The notes: generated by a model from the letters alone, not told the origin. A stretch of 64,000 nt of DNA from Nyssa sinensis (GCA_008638375.1 CM018038.1:15460515-15524514); one strand, 5' to 3'; shown: positions 11,466 through 24,714, numbered from the stretch's first letter. Numbers and translations are program-made.

Positions 11466-14271
11466 TGTCACGACCCGCAACCCACCCTCTACGGATTAGC
11501 GGACCGCAACCATCCGACCCGACCCTTTGGCCGAATCGAACCTGATCATCCTGTTCATTCACATCAGTGTACTAATAGATAACCACATGAATTATCATAT
11601 GCAAACATAGCGGAAAACATTAACTGAATTGTTCTAAATACAAATCGTTCTGCAATTAAAAAAAACACACAGCCTGTAACATCTCTAATAGATCATCTCG
11701 TCCCCAGGACGTGAATACACGAGAGTTCTACAAGATTGTACTACTATTACCAATACTGGTCAAAATGTCCATCCTATAGCCACAAGCCTCCTACTGTCCG
11801 TCCTTTGCGTCAGTCCCTGAAATGTGGTAAGGGGGGGTGAGCTAAACAAAGCCCAATAAGTAAGTCCCCTACTCTGTCATGTGTACAAGATTTGGAAAGA
11901 ACTGAATAATAATAAAGATATGATAGCCAGTCAATATCATAACAATAATCAAAACTCGTCAGTGAATATCACAATAAAGGAACATCTAGTCTAAATGATG
12001 ACATCACAAGCTATAGACCAAAGTGTCACACACAAGATCATAGAAAGTACTCGAACAAGCTGGAACATGATTTCACTATGAATCTCAATAGATAGATGGT
12101 GATGTCAAAACTGGTGGATGCTATAAACTATGGGGCCCGGCTACCCCCTGTGTGCATAGCACTGAGCTCAATCATGTAAATCTGGTCCCCATACTCGGGA
12201 CAGGACCCCATACTCGGGTCAATAATATAAGGCTGGTCCCCATACTCGGGACATACTACGCATCATAACTAAGCTATTCCACGGAAAAGTAAAATCACAC
12301 AAGTGGAATCATAAAGGATCTGATATGATAAATAGAGTACAAATGCGTATAGCAAGAACTGTGACATGGCTGAGTGTATAAAATGCAGAGGTCAGATATT
12401 ACTTACATATCTGTGTCTTAGTACTCTGGGACTTTCTCCTTTCCCGTTGACTGGCCTATACATCAATAAACACGTCTCAGTTTTACTTTCATTTATCAAT
12501 TGTACACATAGCTACTCTAAATATCTCTTTTACTCATTTACGTTTCTACGGTTTCCAGTTTGGACTTAATTTGCCCAAGGGCAAAATGGTCATTTACGTG
12601 TCTCTAATTTTTGGGTTCTGTTTTCATAATTTGGACTTCACCGTTAAGTCCAGTAGGTTTGAATTAATAAAAATTCACTATTTACTTAACTAAATCGGAG
12701 TCCGTTTGACTTACCTTTGACGTAGGGGCATTTTGGTCATTTTGGCATTCTACAGTTATTTTATTTTTTCGGGACTCTGTCTCGTAAAATGGACCTCACT
12801 ATTAAATTCAGAGGGTCCAAAATAGTAAGTTTTCATTATTCATTCGACTAATTTAAGCGTCGAAATTTAATTCGAATTTATTTAATTTCCTAAATTATTT
12901 AATTTATTGAATTGGGTCTAATATATATCTTATTTTAAGTAAAATAAATCATATGTGCCTTAGTGGCACAGTGGTTCAGGAATTTTCATCATTTCCCCAT
13001 TGGTCATAGGTTCAATTCTCTGCCCAACCCATTTTTCCAATTTTTTTTTTTTTTTTTCTGTTTTCCAATTCCTGTATACCAAAATAAGCCATCCATTGGA
13101 TAGCTTCTCTTTTCTAACCAAACACTATCTAAACTCGAATTTAAAAATTTACCCATGAAGTACAAGTGTTGGGCAGTCATCTGAATGGGTGAGTCGGGTC
13201 AGACCCGACCCGGTTTGGCCAAAATTAAATCATGAAATAGCAGCCGCGCAGCAGCCTTTTCCAGCGTACAGGTTGTCTTCTTCGTCAACGGCGACTCGCC
13301 GGTGACGGGTTTCTTGCGTTTTTCAGCGGGGTTAACACCTAAGAGTTATCGGCAACTCAAATCTACCGTCGGATTTCAGATCGGAGTGCCGGAGCACTCC
13401 TAAAATGGCCGGAACAGTGGCGCACCTGGGGCTGTGCGTTTTTTTTCCGGCAGCCCCTTTTCCTTCCGTTTTTCTCCTATGGTTTCGATCCCGTTTTGCT
13501 TCTAAAATTTACCTACACCCAAGAGAATCAATTACCCATGATCTAAACCAATTGATCGCAACAAAATCACTCCACCCGATCTATTTTTCTCCTCTGTTTT
13601 TCACTGTTTCCCCACGTTCAGTTCTGTTCGTTTTTTTTTTTTTGTTTTCCTTGATTCAATTCCAACACCAATCAAATTCTATGCATTCAATCAAGTCCTA
13701 TGTTTCACACGATTCTATATCAACATAGTAATTCATGGTTGACAACAAAATTAAACACAGAAAATTAACCGCACTCACCCAATCGCGCGTACAGGGCTGT
13801 TACTGGTTTCTCTTCCGAATCCACTGCCCAACCTGATTTTTCTTGGCTCGTTTACTCCTCCTTTTCTTGCACATCTCACGTAAAATGCCCGACTTGTCTC
13901 TTTCTTCTTCCTTTTTCTTCCCCCTGTTCTAGCGTCTAGCTACCCCTGCTTTATTTCTCCTTCTCTCTTTCTCTTTCTCTCCCATCAGTTTCACGCCTCT
14001 TCATTTCCTCATCCGTTTCTCTTCTTTTCTCTTTTTTTTTTCTTCTTCAGTTACACGAGACTCCACATATATAACTCCTTATATATTTATACCTATATAT
14101 AAATATACATAGATATAATATATGCATGTATTTCAAGTTTTCATTTTTATTTATTTATTTTTATTATTATTTTTTTATTCACATATTCAAGCGATTTAAA
14201 AATCCAAATTGTTACTTCATTATAACACGTAAAACTCATCGGCTTGGTTACATATGGGTCAGGATATTACA
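11466..14271 (+). mobile_element. Solo LTR (~2.8 kb) of an unidentified LTR retrotransposon
   Basis: The segment begins TGTCACGACCCGCAACCC and ends GGGTCAGGATATTACA, that is TG...CA. It is flanked by 5-bp near-identical direct repeats CTGGG (11461-11465) and TTGGG (14272-14276). No gag/pol sequence lies inside or beside it. A pyrimidine-rich stretch at 13900-14060 followed by TATATA sequence looks like the LTR promoter area. Near 12190-12250 a GGTCCCCATACTCGGGAC motif recurs three times. The length would suit a Tekay/Del-type gypsy LTR, but that is inference. The large inverted partner lies at 14279-17052. Confidence 0.65.
12954..13060 (+). repeat. tRNA-like sequence (SINE-like) inside the solo LTR
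   Basis: TGGCACAGTGG (12964-12974) fits the Pol III A-box consensus, and GTTCAATTC (13010-13018) fits the B box. They sit about 35 bases apart, and a T-run follows at 13039-13059. It does not fold as a full tRNA that I recognise. It is better read as a tRNA-derived SINE head or decayed tRNA relic carried by the LTR. Confidence 0.45.
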
Positions 14272-14278
14272 TTGGGTG

Positions 14279-17052
14279 TGTAATATATATATATATATAT
14301 AGGTGTTGTGTGAGATAAGAAAATAGAGAGAAAAGACATAAAGGAAAGGCTAAGTGAGAATTGTGAGTGTTGGGAGAGATTCAGAAGTAGTTCAGAAGCT
14401 AAAACAGAGAGGAAGAATAAGGAACTGCACCAAGAAAACATAAATTATAGGTGAGTTCATAGAGTTCAGTTTTTCAATTTTTAAAGCATGATGTTTAGTC
14501 TGAATTATAGGACCATATTAAGCATGAACTGTAGATTAAAAAGCAAGAAAAACCATTTAAAATGATTCAGAAATGAGATGAAAATCAACAGTTGCAGGTT
14601 TTAGGGTGTTTCGGGTTCATTAATATTTTATGCATGAAATGTTGTTTAAATGGCCTAGATGTGATCCTATAAGATGCAGGAAATTATTAGAACAAGTTTA
14701 AAGACAAAACAGTGAGTAAATCATGAAGAAATGGGGGTCATCGGAAAATCGATTCCCATTGGAAACCTTCTATTCGAGGGTTTCTGTTAAGCTAAATAAA
14801 AAAATGGAAGTGGAAATGAAATCTACAAGAAAAATAGAATAAAACTGCATTTAAAAATAAATGAAAAACGGTCAGAAAAGGGTCACCGTCGCCGGAGATG
14901 GCGACGGAACCCTAGTGTTGCCCTACCGAAAAGTCAGGGAGACGATGAACAGTGTCTCCCCAAAGCGGCGTCGTTTGATATTATATATAGGTTATATTGC
15001 GTCTTTTTGAAATGAGGGTTTTAAATTAAAGTGAGATTGGGCATGTTTGGTTATTAATTTAGGAAATTAAATTGGAAATTAATTAAGGATAGGATAACCT
15101 ATCCTCGAATTGGGCCTTTATTCGTTGTTTGGGTCCCAACAGTTGAGAAAAAAATGCGCAGGGGCGTAGCCACTGCGAATCGAACCCCAAACCTTAAGGA
15201 AGATAACCCAAGCCCAAACCATGTGAGACAGGCAAGCCCGTGGTCATTCTCACGCCACAATTTATATATAATATAAAAGAAAAAAAATAGAAAAAAAAAA
15301 CAAAAGGGGCGCAGCCCTTGGGGTTCGAACACAGGACCATATAGAAGGAAGCCCAAAGCCCAAATCGTTTTTGATAGGCACGCCCGTGTGTCTTTATGTA
15401 CCAACATATATATATATATATATTATATAATTATAACATTAAATTAATTTAAATATAGTGAAATAGCTCGAAATCCAAATTAAACAAGTTATTAGTGTAT
15501 TTTGACGATCTTGGACCTCCTGAGACCAATGGTAAGGTTTGTATCGCGAGACGGGGTCCTGAAAAATAAAAGGCCTGTAAAAATGCAAAATGACCATTTT
15601 ACCCTTTTTAACATAGATGTCCAAATTGAGTTTCGCGAAAGCCTAAACCGACTTTCTTTGACATTTCGAACTCAATGGTAAAGTTTATTTTTGTAAAAGA
15701 GGAACTTAGGATATAAAGGCATAAAATTTGATGAATAGCATACTTCAGGTAGCGATAAATTGAGACGTGTTTCATGAATATTAGGAACACGGAAGGGCAA
15801 GGAGAAGGCAGTCTAGATCCTTCTATTTTATAGACAGTAAAAGGTAAGTAAAATCCGATCTCTGCATGTGTTACATTCCAGCCATGTCACTAGTTCCTTG
15901 TACATATTGCTATTTGTATTTTATACATGCCAGTATTTATTTAGCCACATCGATATTGCCCTATCATGTGGGAACCAATTATTAATTCTATATATATCTT
16001 AATCATGATTGTACACTTGTGCACATATTCCTTTTTGTACACTTGTACCTAGGGCCGTAAGGGCCAAACAGTTTTATTCTAAGTAGTCTAGTAACCATAG
16101 CCTTGAAAACTGTTGTTACGTCAAATTACCTAGAATCAGTTATGACTTCGTGGAAGATAGCATGATCCCAATATATTATTAGTGCCGAATTTGTGCTCAG
16201 TCACTTTTCCATTCTGATGCTATTTATGACCTTCGGGTCCAGGTTCCAAGTGGAACATCTACTACGTTGCTATGTGAGGTATGAGACGTAGAGTTACAAT
16301 ATACACAGAGCAGTATTCATACAGCCCGAGCGGATCTAAATACTAGCTCAAGGGGATATCCAGGCCCCACTAGTGCATCTCAATTTTAGTTGTTATCACC
16401 ATATTTATTGTTGATATTCATAACGTGATCATGTTATATTGTTATTGAATGATCATGAGATTTTACAGCTTTCAGTTGAGTGCTTACATTTCATACTTGA
16501 TATAGCTCATGATTGTAGCAGTATGACATTGTTAGCATAGCAGATTCATTCCTATATCATTTGACTTTTATCATCTGATATTGAGTGTATATATTTATTG
16601 ATTGGCTAGCATTCTTTTATAACCTTGTACATATGGCAGAGTAAATGACTACTTACTGAATTTTCATAGCTTAGAATAGATACTATTTTTTTACTATTTC
16701 AGGCACAAATTTCGAGAACAGACTATAGAGCCTGACAGCTAGGAGGTGGACATTTCTTTTTGAAGTTGCAGTGTAATATTTAGTACAGACAGTCTTATAA
16801 CTCTTCCATGTTATCCACGTCTTGAGGATGAACAGTTGTATTAAGTAATTTTGTATTCCGCATTTTGAGAACATTATATATATCACATGTAGCTTTCATT
16901 TATTTAATTGTTTAAATCTTCCGCTATTTAGTTGTTACATGTTAGTAGCATTAATTGTGTAGCAAGTTGAGACAGTCCTGGTTCGGCACCCAGAGTCGGG
17001 CCGCGGCACTCGCGATTCAAGATCCGTAGAGGGTGGGTTTCGAGTCGTGACA
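14279..17052 (-). mobile_element. Second LTR of the same family, inverted
   Basis: On the minus strand this segment starts TGTCACGACTCGAAACCCACC and ends ...ATATTACA. It aligns, with many mismatches, with the LTR at 11466-14271 read on the plus strand. Matching blocks include 16625-16670 with 11850-11890, 16738-16830 with 11690-11800, and 15060-15110 with 13075-13130. Together the two LTRs form a 5.6-kb inverted structure. I find no target duplication for this copy, so one end may be eroded. Bases 15176-15185 and 15322-15330 carry B-box-like GTTCGA motifs. Confidence 0.55.
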
Positions 17053-17057
17053 CCAAA

Positions 17058-18196
17058 TATAAGTAGAAATGATACCAATAGTTGATCTTGGGCTTGGGTG
17101 CCAACGCTAGATCTTTGGAAATCAAGTACGAGGCTTGAGTTACTATTACTTTTATAGTATTTTATTATGGCTTTCTTCCCCTAGCAAGTATGTTTAGGGT
17201 TAAAAGTTATTGAGGTGCTACTTTAAGAGGCGTGTTCTACCCTTTTCTGGATAGGTCACATTTGTAGCTTGTTTGGAGGTTTTAGAGATAAAAGAAAATA
17301 AAAGAAAAGAAAAAAAGTATTGATTTTCATATTGTTTAAATGTTGAGAGAGAGAGAAATGAGAAGAAAATAATAATATTTTATTTGAATAATCAATAGAA
17401 AATAAAATAGATATTGTTATTTGACAATTACACCTTTTTTATTTAACATTTGTCTAATTTTTAAATCTTTTATTTAAGGATATTTTTGGTATTTAAGGAA
17501 TTTGTTAAATACACCTTTTTTTCTCTCCAAATCTCTTAACTTGTGGAGAGATTATAAAAGCTACCCTGATCTCGTGATCTTGTAATCTCGTAATCTCCCA
17601 TTTTCTTTTTGTCGTATATCACTTCCTCTGAATCTTTTCTGTTCTCTCTAAATCATGTCATCTAAACAAACTCTTAGTTATGGTTTTACTTGGTATATTC
17701 TCACAACATTCCGAGTATTGAATGGTTGGTTGCTAACAATCATCTTTTAAGATCATTAACTCCCAACAGAACCATCATCTTTTAAGATCATTACCTCCCA
17801 ACCGTTAGTGGAGTCTCATGTTAATTCATTACTTTTCAATACAATTTAGGAGTGTTAATTAGATGACGGATACTTTCAAAATAATTTTCTTGTGATCAAT
17901 TTGTTAATTTTCAGAGTTCTTCGTGGCTGAGTGACATCTCACGCCTCTCCTTATAAGAGATGTCACAGTTTTAAATATTTCAAAACAAAATTACGTGGTG
18001 GTATGTTCGCAGTTTCAAATTTTCTCACGTGAGAGTACGTGGTGGTATGTATATTTTATAATCAAGGGCTAGACTTGTAGTTTTGGTTTAAAGAAAAATA
18101 ACTTGTTGAGTTTCTAGTGTAATTTCAATGAGAGCAAAGATCTTTCTAATGCAAAATATTAAGAGGGATAGATTGAAAATAAATATAACTTTTACA
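17058..18196. other. Intergenic sequence, no gene seen
   Basis: The stretch is AT-rich, with a partial local duplication at about 17735-17802 (an ATCATCTTTTAAGATCATTA motif twice). Bases 17268-17675 may be an old MITE, because its edges carry CTTGTTTGGAGG and a diverged inverse of it, but I cannot show target duplications. Confidence 0.5.
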
Positions 18197-18339
18197 ATCA
18201 TTTATATTGACCTCCTTTTAGGTTTCTGACAATTACGGATACCTCTCATCTTGTTTCTAAAATTACACTGCATCCCTTGTCGTTTTGAAGTTAGTAACAA
18301 CCTCTCTTCACATCAGTAGCCGTTAGAGACACCGTTTGT

Positions 18340-18491
18340 AATTGATGACATCATTATTTAAACATTTCAACATGTTTGTTTTACCATTCTCTTAGATGTA
18401 AATACATTATTTCCAAATTGATGACATCATTGTTTAAACATTTCAAAATGTTCGTTTTACCACTCTCTTGGATGGAAAAACATTATTTCCC
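18340..18491. repeat. Two-copy 76-bp tandem duplication
   Basis: The unit AATTGATGACATCATT... is present at 18340-18415 and again at 18416-18491 with a handful of substitutions. No coding potential. Confidence 0.85.
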
Positions 18492-18741
18492 TAATAAGGA
18501 CATGAGGAAAAGATAAAAATATCCTTATTAGAAATTTGAAAAAAGACAATAATGCACTTCAATGTACTTTACTTAAAGCAACAAGAAACCCATTCCCCCT
18601 CCTCAAAGGGTAAGTATTTTATCTTCAATATAGTACATAAGAAATTTGTCTCCCTTGCAACAAGTATTTTATCTTCAAAACTTTTTGTTCAAATAAAGGG
18701 TAATTTTCAAACTACTAAAAGGTAATTTTTTGCAGGAAGCC

Positions 18742-18877
18742 CACATCTATAAGTATGCAAACCACAACAAGTATTCATATCTATAAGAATGAGTATAAAA
18801 ATAAGTCTTCACATCTACAAGTATGCAAAGCACGACGACTATTCACATCTATAAGAATGATTATAGAAGTACTTACA
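18742..18877. repeat. Two-copy 68-bp tandem duplication
   Basis: A unit starting CACATCTATAAGTATGCAAA occurs at about 18742-18809 and again, diverged, at 18810-18877. A CATCTATAAGAATGA block is also repeated within each unit. Confidence 0.75.
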
Positions 18878-19131
18878 TTTTTCACTAGATTAATCACACT
18901 TTTAATAAGAAACTGTACTTGGTTGATCTTGTTAACCTAAAAGTATACAAATTAGGCGCCATACCTAGACGTATGGAGATTGGTTCTATAAAAACCTATT
19001 TTCGTTATCTATATTGTCTATATTTTTCTAAGTAACAACGTAACATTCAAGTAACCCAAATCGTTCAAATTTTATTTTTGCAATCAGTAGAAATTTCAAA
19101 AGATTTAAATTTGTCTTTATGAAAACTAAAC

Positions 19132-19654
19132 GGATAAATTGCATTGATCTCTTTTAAAATTTTTAACAACTACAAATACTTTCCTTGAGATTTTCAAAGT
19201 TACACAGCCGTCATTGTTTTTACTAACAAACTACACATACCTCCCTTCATTTCCTTTTTATTTGTTTCAAAATGACAAAAATACCACTTTCATTTTTATT
19301 TTATTTTTACATTTTTTCAATTTTGACTAAACTTTTCTAACTTTTTTTAAAGAAAACTTTCATTTTATATTTAAAAAGTTTAAAGTAAATAACTTATATT
19401 TTATTTTTGATCAAATAATGTTTTAATCAATATTTATTTGAAAATAAAAAATGCTAAACAAATTGGTCAAAATTAAAAAATGCAAAAAAAAATAAAATAA
19501 AAGGGGGATTTTTGTCATTTTGAAAGAAAAGGATAGGAGGGGAAGTATGTGTAGTTTGTCAATAAAAGTAGGAGAGGATAGTGTAATTTCAGAAATCTCA
19601 AGAAAGATCTTTATAATTGTCAGAAACCTAAAAGAAGGTTAGTATAATTTACCC
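19132..19654. mobile_element. Foldback/MULE-type MITE with ~190-bp inverted arms
   Basis: Bases 19132-19325 and 19465-19654 are diverged reverse complements (GGATAAATTGCA... facing ...TATAATTTACCC). They share the blocks CTTGAGATTT, ACAAACTACACATAC and CAAAATGACAAAAAT. The flanks AAACTAAAC (19123-19131) and AAACAAAAA (19655-19663) match at 7 of 9 positions, which could be an eroded 9-bp Mutator-type target duplication. There is no ORF inside. Confidence 0.7.
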
Positions 19655-20460
19655 AAACAAAAATGTGTTGATTTCAATCCAAAAGAAAACCAATTAAAAA
19701 AAACAAAGCATACCTTCTATCAATGTTGTGTACTTCAATTACAGGGTTCAATGGGCATTCAAAGAAGATCTAAGAGGAGGGTTTGAACCACGATCAACGA
19801 GGGTTTAACTAGTTGAACAACCTTTAAATTCTATACCTTTTATCAATGACCATGAAAAAATTATATCCTATAACTAGAGAAAGAGACGATTGACGAAACC
19901 TAACCCATCTCTATCGTTCTCTAATTTCAATGATTAATCTTTTGTTAACGACGATAACAAACCCTATTATGTAATTAGAATACAACAAAACATAATCGAA
20001 GACATTACTATTGAAGATCAACAAAGACCAATAACAAAACCCTAACACGTATATAAACCCAAGCTAATGAACAAGAAGAAATAAGGAAGAAGAACAAGAA
20101 ACTCCTTTCACCCATTGAAGATTTAGATCAAGAAAGACGAAGAAGAAAACCCTAACCCATATACAAATCCATTCTTTGTCCCCGTCGTCTCTCTATATCT
20201 CGAAACTTCTTTATAAAACAAGGATATTTTGACTGACAAAATCGATATAACGGTAATGATTAATTTGGTCATTGTCCATTTTGATTGACTTTTTGACCAA
20301 TTTGAAAATAAAAATTTGTATGGGTAAATCGTATTTTTAATAGCTGCGTTAACTCCGTTAGTGAGATACATCTGACATGGAGCGTAGTGTAAATTTTGAA
20401 ATAATAGGGGTGATATTTATAATTTTCATAAATCTGATGGGAAGTTAGTGTAATTTATCC

Positions 20461-21404
20461 AAACTTTTATTATTATTATTTTTGCCTATTAATTAAGTTT
20501 TCAAGTTTGTTGCATCATTTTGGAACGTAAAACTTAAGAAATCTGGTGTCGTTTTTTTTTAGTGCATCAATGGGATATATTATCTAAGTGTATATGCATG
20601 TACTCAGTCTTGAACTTGAGAATTGAGATGCGTCTATAAAAGGAGAAAATTTTGCCATCTCAAACAGAACTTCGATCTTAAGAAATCAAGTATGTATATA
20701 TATACATAAAAAATCTTAAATTGGTATGTTTAGTTGAACGGGTAAGTACATTAAGGTACACGGTAGAAAAGAAAAAAACGATTGTACTATTAATTGATTA
20801 ATACACAATTAGAGTTAATCTCTCTATAAATTTTTTTGATAGATCGATTAGGAAGTATCTTGAACCAATTTAGTGTCAACCTCTCTATAATCATCCCCTT
20901 TTTTTACAATCATTGTTGTTTGTTGCAATGATTAAACAGTGCATAACATCGTGCCACCAATGACTAATGGAGAGGGCAACGAGCTAGATTTGGAAAATTC
21001 AATATTTTTTACTACTATTTTACTAAAATCCTTTAAAATTAATCACAACTGTTTCCCAATTTTATTTTTGAATATTATTGTAATAGTCTCATAAAATTTT
21101 GATATTTATGTTTTTGACTCTTAAATATAATTTCTAAATTCGCCACTAATGTTATCGTTATCAGGAAATTATAAACACGTCTAAGTTGTGATTAGGTTGT
21201 GCAATAAGTAGAAATTAGGTACTACGTAGTAGTTTGATCCGTGATTCGCAATTTAGTTTTTCATGTTAGGGGCTATTGGACCATTTTTGTAAGCAATGGA
21301 ACGTGTTTTTTTACGATTCCATCATAAGTTGTCGAGAACAATTTTTTGGCAGGATTATTGAGAAATGCGGTCCGCTTGCTCACACGTACAAGCGCTACAA
21401 CTCT
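20461..21404. other. Intergenic sequence, nothing recognised
   Basis: AT-rich, no supported ORF, no clear repeat structure beyond short TA runs near 20695-20705. Confidence 0.6.
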
Positions 21405-21412
21405 AATACAAA

Positions 21413-21725
21413 TAGGGTTGTAAAACAAATCAAACTATTCGAACTCGTCTTGTTCAAGATCGGCTCGCAAAAGAAACAAGTCAAACTTGAACATAATTTG
21501 AATCTCGTTAATTTATTGCATTTGAATCGATAAGTCAATAAATAAACTAATACTATATATAAAATCAAATTACTCAAACTCGACTCGATTAAAGACTTGT
21601 TCAAAATTGATTTGAAAAATTAATAAGTCTAATTTAAACACAATTTAAAGTTGGTTAACTTTAACGAACCAAATTTAAACAACTCACTGCTCGACTCGAC
21701 TCGACTCAATTCATTGACAACTCTA
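21413..21725. mobile_element. Short hAT-type MITE (313 bp), family 2
   Basis: The left end is TAGGGTTGTAAA and the right end, reverse-complemented, is TAGAGTTGTCAA. A perfect 8-bp target duplication AATACAAA lies at 21405-21412 and 21726-21733. The interior carries CGACTCGA-type subterminal motifs and is alignable with the element at 48960-49299. No transposase is encoded, though small ORFs cross it by chance. Confidence 0.88.
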
Positions 21726-21733
21726 AATACAAA

Positions 21734-24714
21734 ACACATCTCAATTGTTCAACCAAACTACTGGCAATGACGCCACCACGCATTTTAGTGGAATTAGAGG
21801 TAGTTGGGGCAAGTGTCCTGTGTTGCAAAATCGTGATTCTTCTAACAAAACTAAGAACAACGTTCCTCGAATTACGGTTTCCAGTGTGGAGCCGCGATTT
21901 TGTTACTTTCTACGTTTGGCCAAAAGGTCTCTTGGGTCATCTCCAAGGTAGGAAACACATATTTGGAAAACTCACTTTTGATGGGTTATGCCACTTTTGA
22001 GAGTTTCAGAGATGAAACAAACCTTCTTTTAAATTTGCTTCATTCTCTTAAAGCTAACAAATTTGTTTCCTTTTTATAAGAGTATCAATTATACTTTTTT
22101 TATTAAAAAAATATGAATTTCACATTTGTTCAGTGTAAAATTTAAAACAAATATTTTTAATAAAAAATAAAACAATGTGAGCCCTACAATCATAATAAAT
22201 AAAAAATAATAAAGTATTATAATTTACTAGTTTCATTTAAATACCAAATTTTAAAAATAACAAATGAAAATAACAAAAGACACATATATTGTCTTTTTTT
22301 TTTTTCTTCATTCTTTGGAGATGGCCTTAAAACAACTCCAAACCACCGTTTAGCCAAACGGACCTTACATTATATGATTGAAGACAGACCCTACCTACCC
22401 TACACGGAGAGCACACTCTAAACAATACGGATATTCCTTTATGTCAATTCGGCCCTTGAAATTCTTTTTTTTTTTTAAATAAATAAACGATTGGTATCGT
22501 TTGATCGTCAGGTCAACTTCAAAATGTGTTGCGCACGCATACGCTAAAAAGCCTCTAAGAAACTGTTCCACACGGATCCTATGTTAATTCAACAAACATA
22601 TTAAATTACTATTAAAAGTGACTGTACAGTGGAGGAATTTCAATATATTAAAATCAAGATTTGAAATTACTTATACATTATGAAAAAAATTATTATGAAT
22701 AATTAATTTATGTAAGTCATATTATTTATTTATATATATTATATTATTAGAACTCATATAATTTGAATATTATTTTTGTATAATTTATTTATTAAATAAT
22801 GACTGAAATAATTGTTACAGCTGAAAAAGAATTATATCACTATTTACTTTTATTAAAATGATTTAAAACCGTGATATCTTTCTTAAAGAGAGGCATGAGA
22901 TTAAAACTGTGACATCTTTTTTAAGGAGTAGCATGAGATGCCACTCGGTCGTAAGAATAACAACGGGATAGGTTCTGGACGAGATACTCTTTCTCCAATT
23001 TTAATCCCGTTTATATTCTCTGTCACGTCTTGTCTAGAGGTTCATCACAATTTCAACTCCGATTCTGTTGATATATTTGTAACCTTGATTTTTTTGTTTA
23101 AAATAAGTTAAAGCTTTTTATTTTGGTAGATAAATTAAAATTTTATTACCAAAATAATCGATAAAAGAAAAAATAATATGAGTGTGATATGAAAACTTTA
23201 AAACTTATTCTATTTAGTATGGTTTATTAGTAAATATAATGTATATAGAGATAATAAAAAAATTAATATATAAATGGGGTAGGGGCACGGGTGGGGTGAC
23301 CGTCCCTCGACCCCGCTCCGAACCCGACGAGATTTTAAAATCTTCACATTGAACCTGTTCCGAATTTGTTTATGAACACTCCATACTCGATCAGCTCGAT
23401 GAGACAAGATAAATTGTCATCCCAACTTAATCAGCTTATAGAGTTTTGACTTTCAATGGTATTAATAATAGTTTTTATTTTTATTTTTTTATTATAAATA
23501 ATTACAGAAGTTTCACACAAAATGTTCAAAAAATGACAAGTTTAGTCTATTCAATTGGAAGATTTAAAATGGTAACTTACTTTTCTGGTATGAAACACTA
23601 CTCTTGAGTTAGAATCCTTTCAACAAAATATTTAAAACTCAATAGATGTATTGTGAAAAGAATCCAAATAATTTTACGGTCCTTCCATCGATCGCATCCC
23701 TCTTTCTCAATGCTATATAAGCCTTATGAGGTAAAGCATTTGACACAATTCTCATGAGTCATTCAGCCGTAATGGGGCAAAGCATAAACTAGGATATCTC
23801 GAGTTTGATTCTCATAAATGTAAAAAATAATTGGTCTTCAATTTGATTTTTGCAACATCACAACAATTTTGGTCTTCAATTTGATTTTTCGCAACATCGC
23901 AACAATTTGTTGAATTTAATCAAATACATTTCACTTGTCAAAAAACACATAGCTTCGAGTTTGTACAATATTTCAAAAGTAAGGGAGAAAGGAGGAGGTA
24001 GTTAGGGTGGGCTATAACCTCTCCCAAAAGTAGAAAACATAATTTTTTCTTGTAAAATTCTGGCATTTTATAAATTAACTCATTTTAAAATTTTAATCCA
24101 GTCTATTATTTATCCTTCATTTCTCATTTTTTATTCAAAAAATTCAATCAAACCCAAAAATTTTATCTTAATTCTTTAATTTTCTCCCAAAATTTTGGCT
24201 TGACCCAAAAAAATTTCACTAAAATTTTCTCCAAAAAGTTGTTTTAGCCCCCTAAATTTTTTTTCCCGGCTCCGCCCTTGTTGAAAAGTTGAAAATTTTA
24301 TAATATAATTTGGCAAAATTTCCTGATAACAGGGGTCTACAAAAAGAAAACTTTTTTTATTTTTTTATTTTTGATGATACAAAAACAAAGCATATATAAT
24401 AATATATAAAGGAGGCAAAAACAAAGCAAGAGAAGCTATATAAAGGAGCTAAAAACAAAGCATACGAGATCATGAATAATGTATAGAAGAGCATACATAT
24501 AGATGGATTTGCTAAAAAAAAATGCCTGCCGAGAATCATTTATTAACTCATTTTTTATGCAATTTAAAATTGTTTGAGGTAGAATTTAATAAATATTTTG
24601 AAATCTACTGGTTATACATTAATATTCATGGAGTCTATGTAAGCCGGCGAGGACTTGGGATGACACTCAGAATTTAGTGGCACACACTCAGAAGCGATGG
24701 TGGTCCAAGCTGTT
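21734..24714. other. Intergenic sequence, no gene seen
   Basis: AT-rich spacer. A weak tRNA-like patch lies near 23768-23817 (CCGTAATGGGGCAAAGC ... GAGTTTGATTCTC), and the ATTTGGTCTTCAATTTGATTTT phrase is repeated locally at 23831-23890. Several short ORFs here look random. Nothing else is recognised. Confidence 0.55.

Larger units (their letters stand above)
18197..20460. mobile_element. Long element with inverted termini, possibly Mutator-like, host of a nested copy
   Basis: The right end, reverse-complemented, reads GGATAAATTACACTAACTTCCC. The left end reads ATTTATATTGACCTCCTTTTAG followed by similar 'dissolved' sequence, including a diverged CCGTTAG block facing CTCCGTTAG at 20352-20360. 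The left boundary is uncertain by some tens of bases. A related 523-bp element sits inside at 19132-19654. The remainder (19700-20350) is noncoding and contains several AACCCTAA-type motifs. Confidence 0.45.

Noticed and set aside
12954..13025. Possible true tRNA gene
   Set aside because: A and B boxes are good, but I could not pair an acceptor stem or find a standard anticodon loop. A SINE or relic is the better reading.
13405..13728. 107-codon plus-strand ORF with a hydrophobic start
   Set aside because: It lies inside the solo LTR, has no family resemblance and includes a poly-T-encoded Phe run. The inverted LTR copy has no counterpart frame that I can see.
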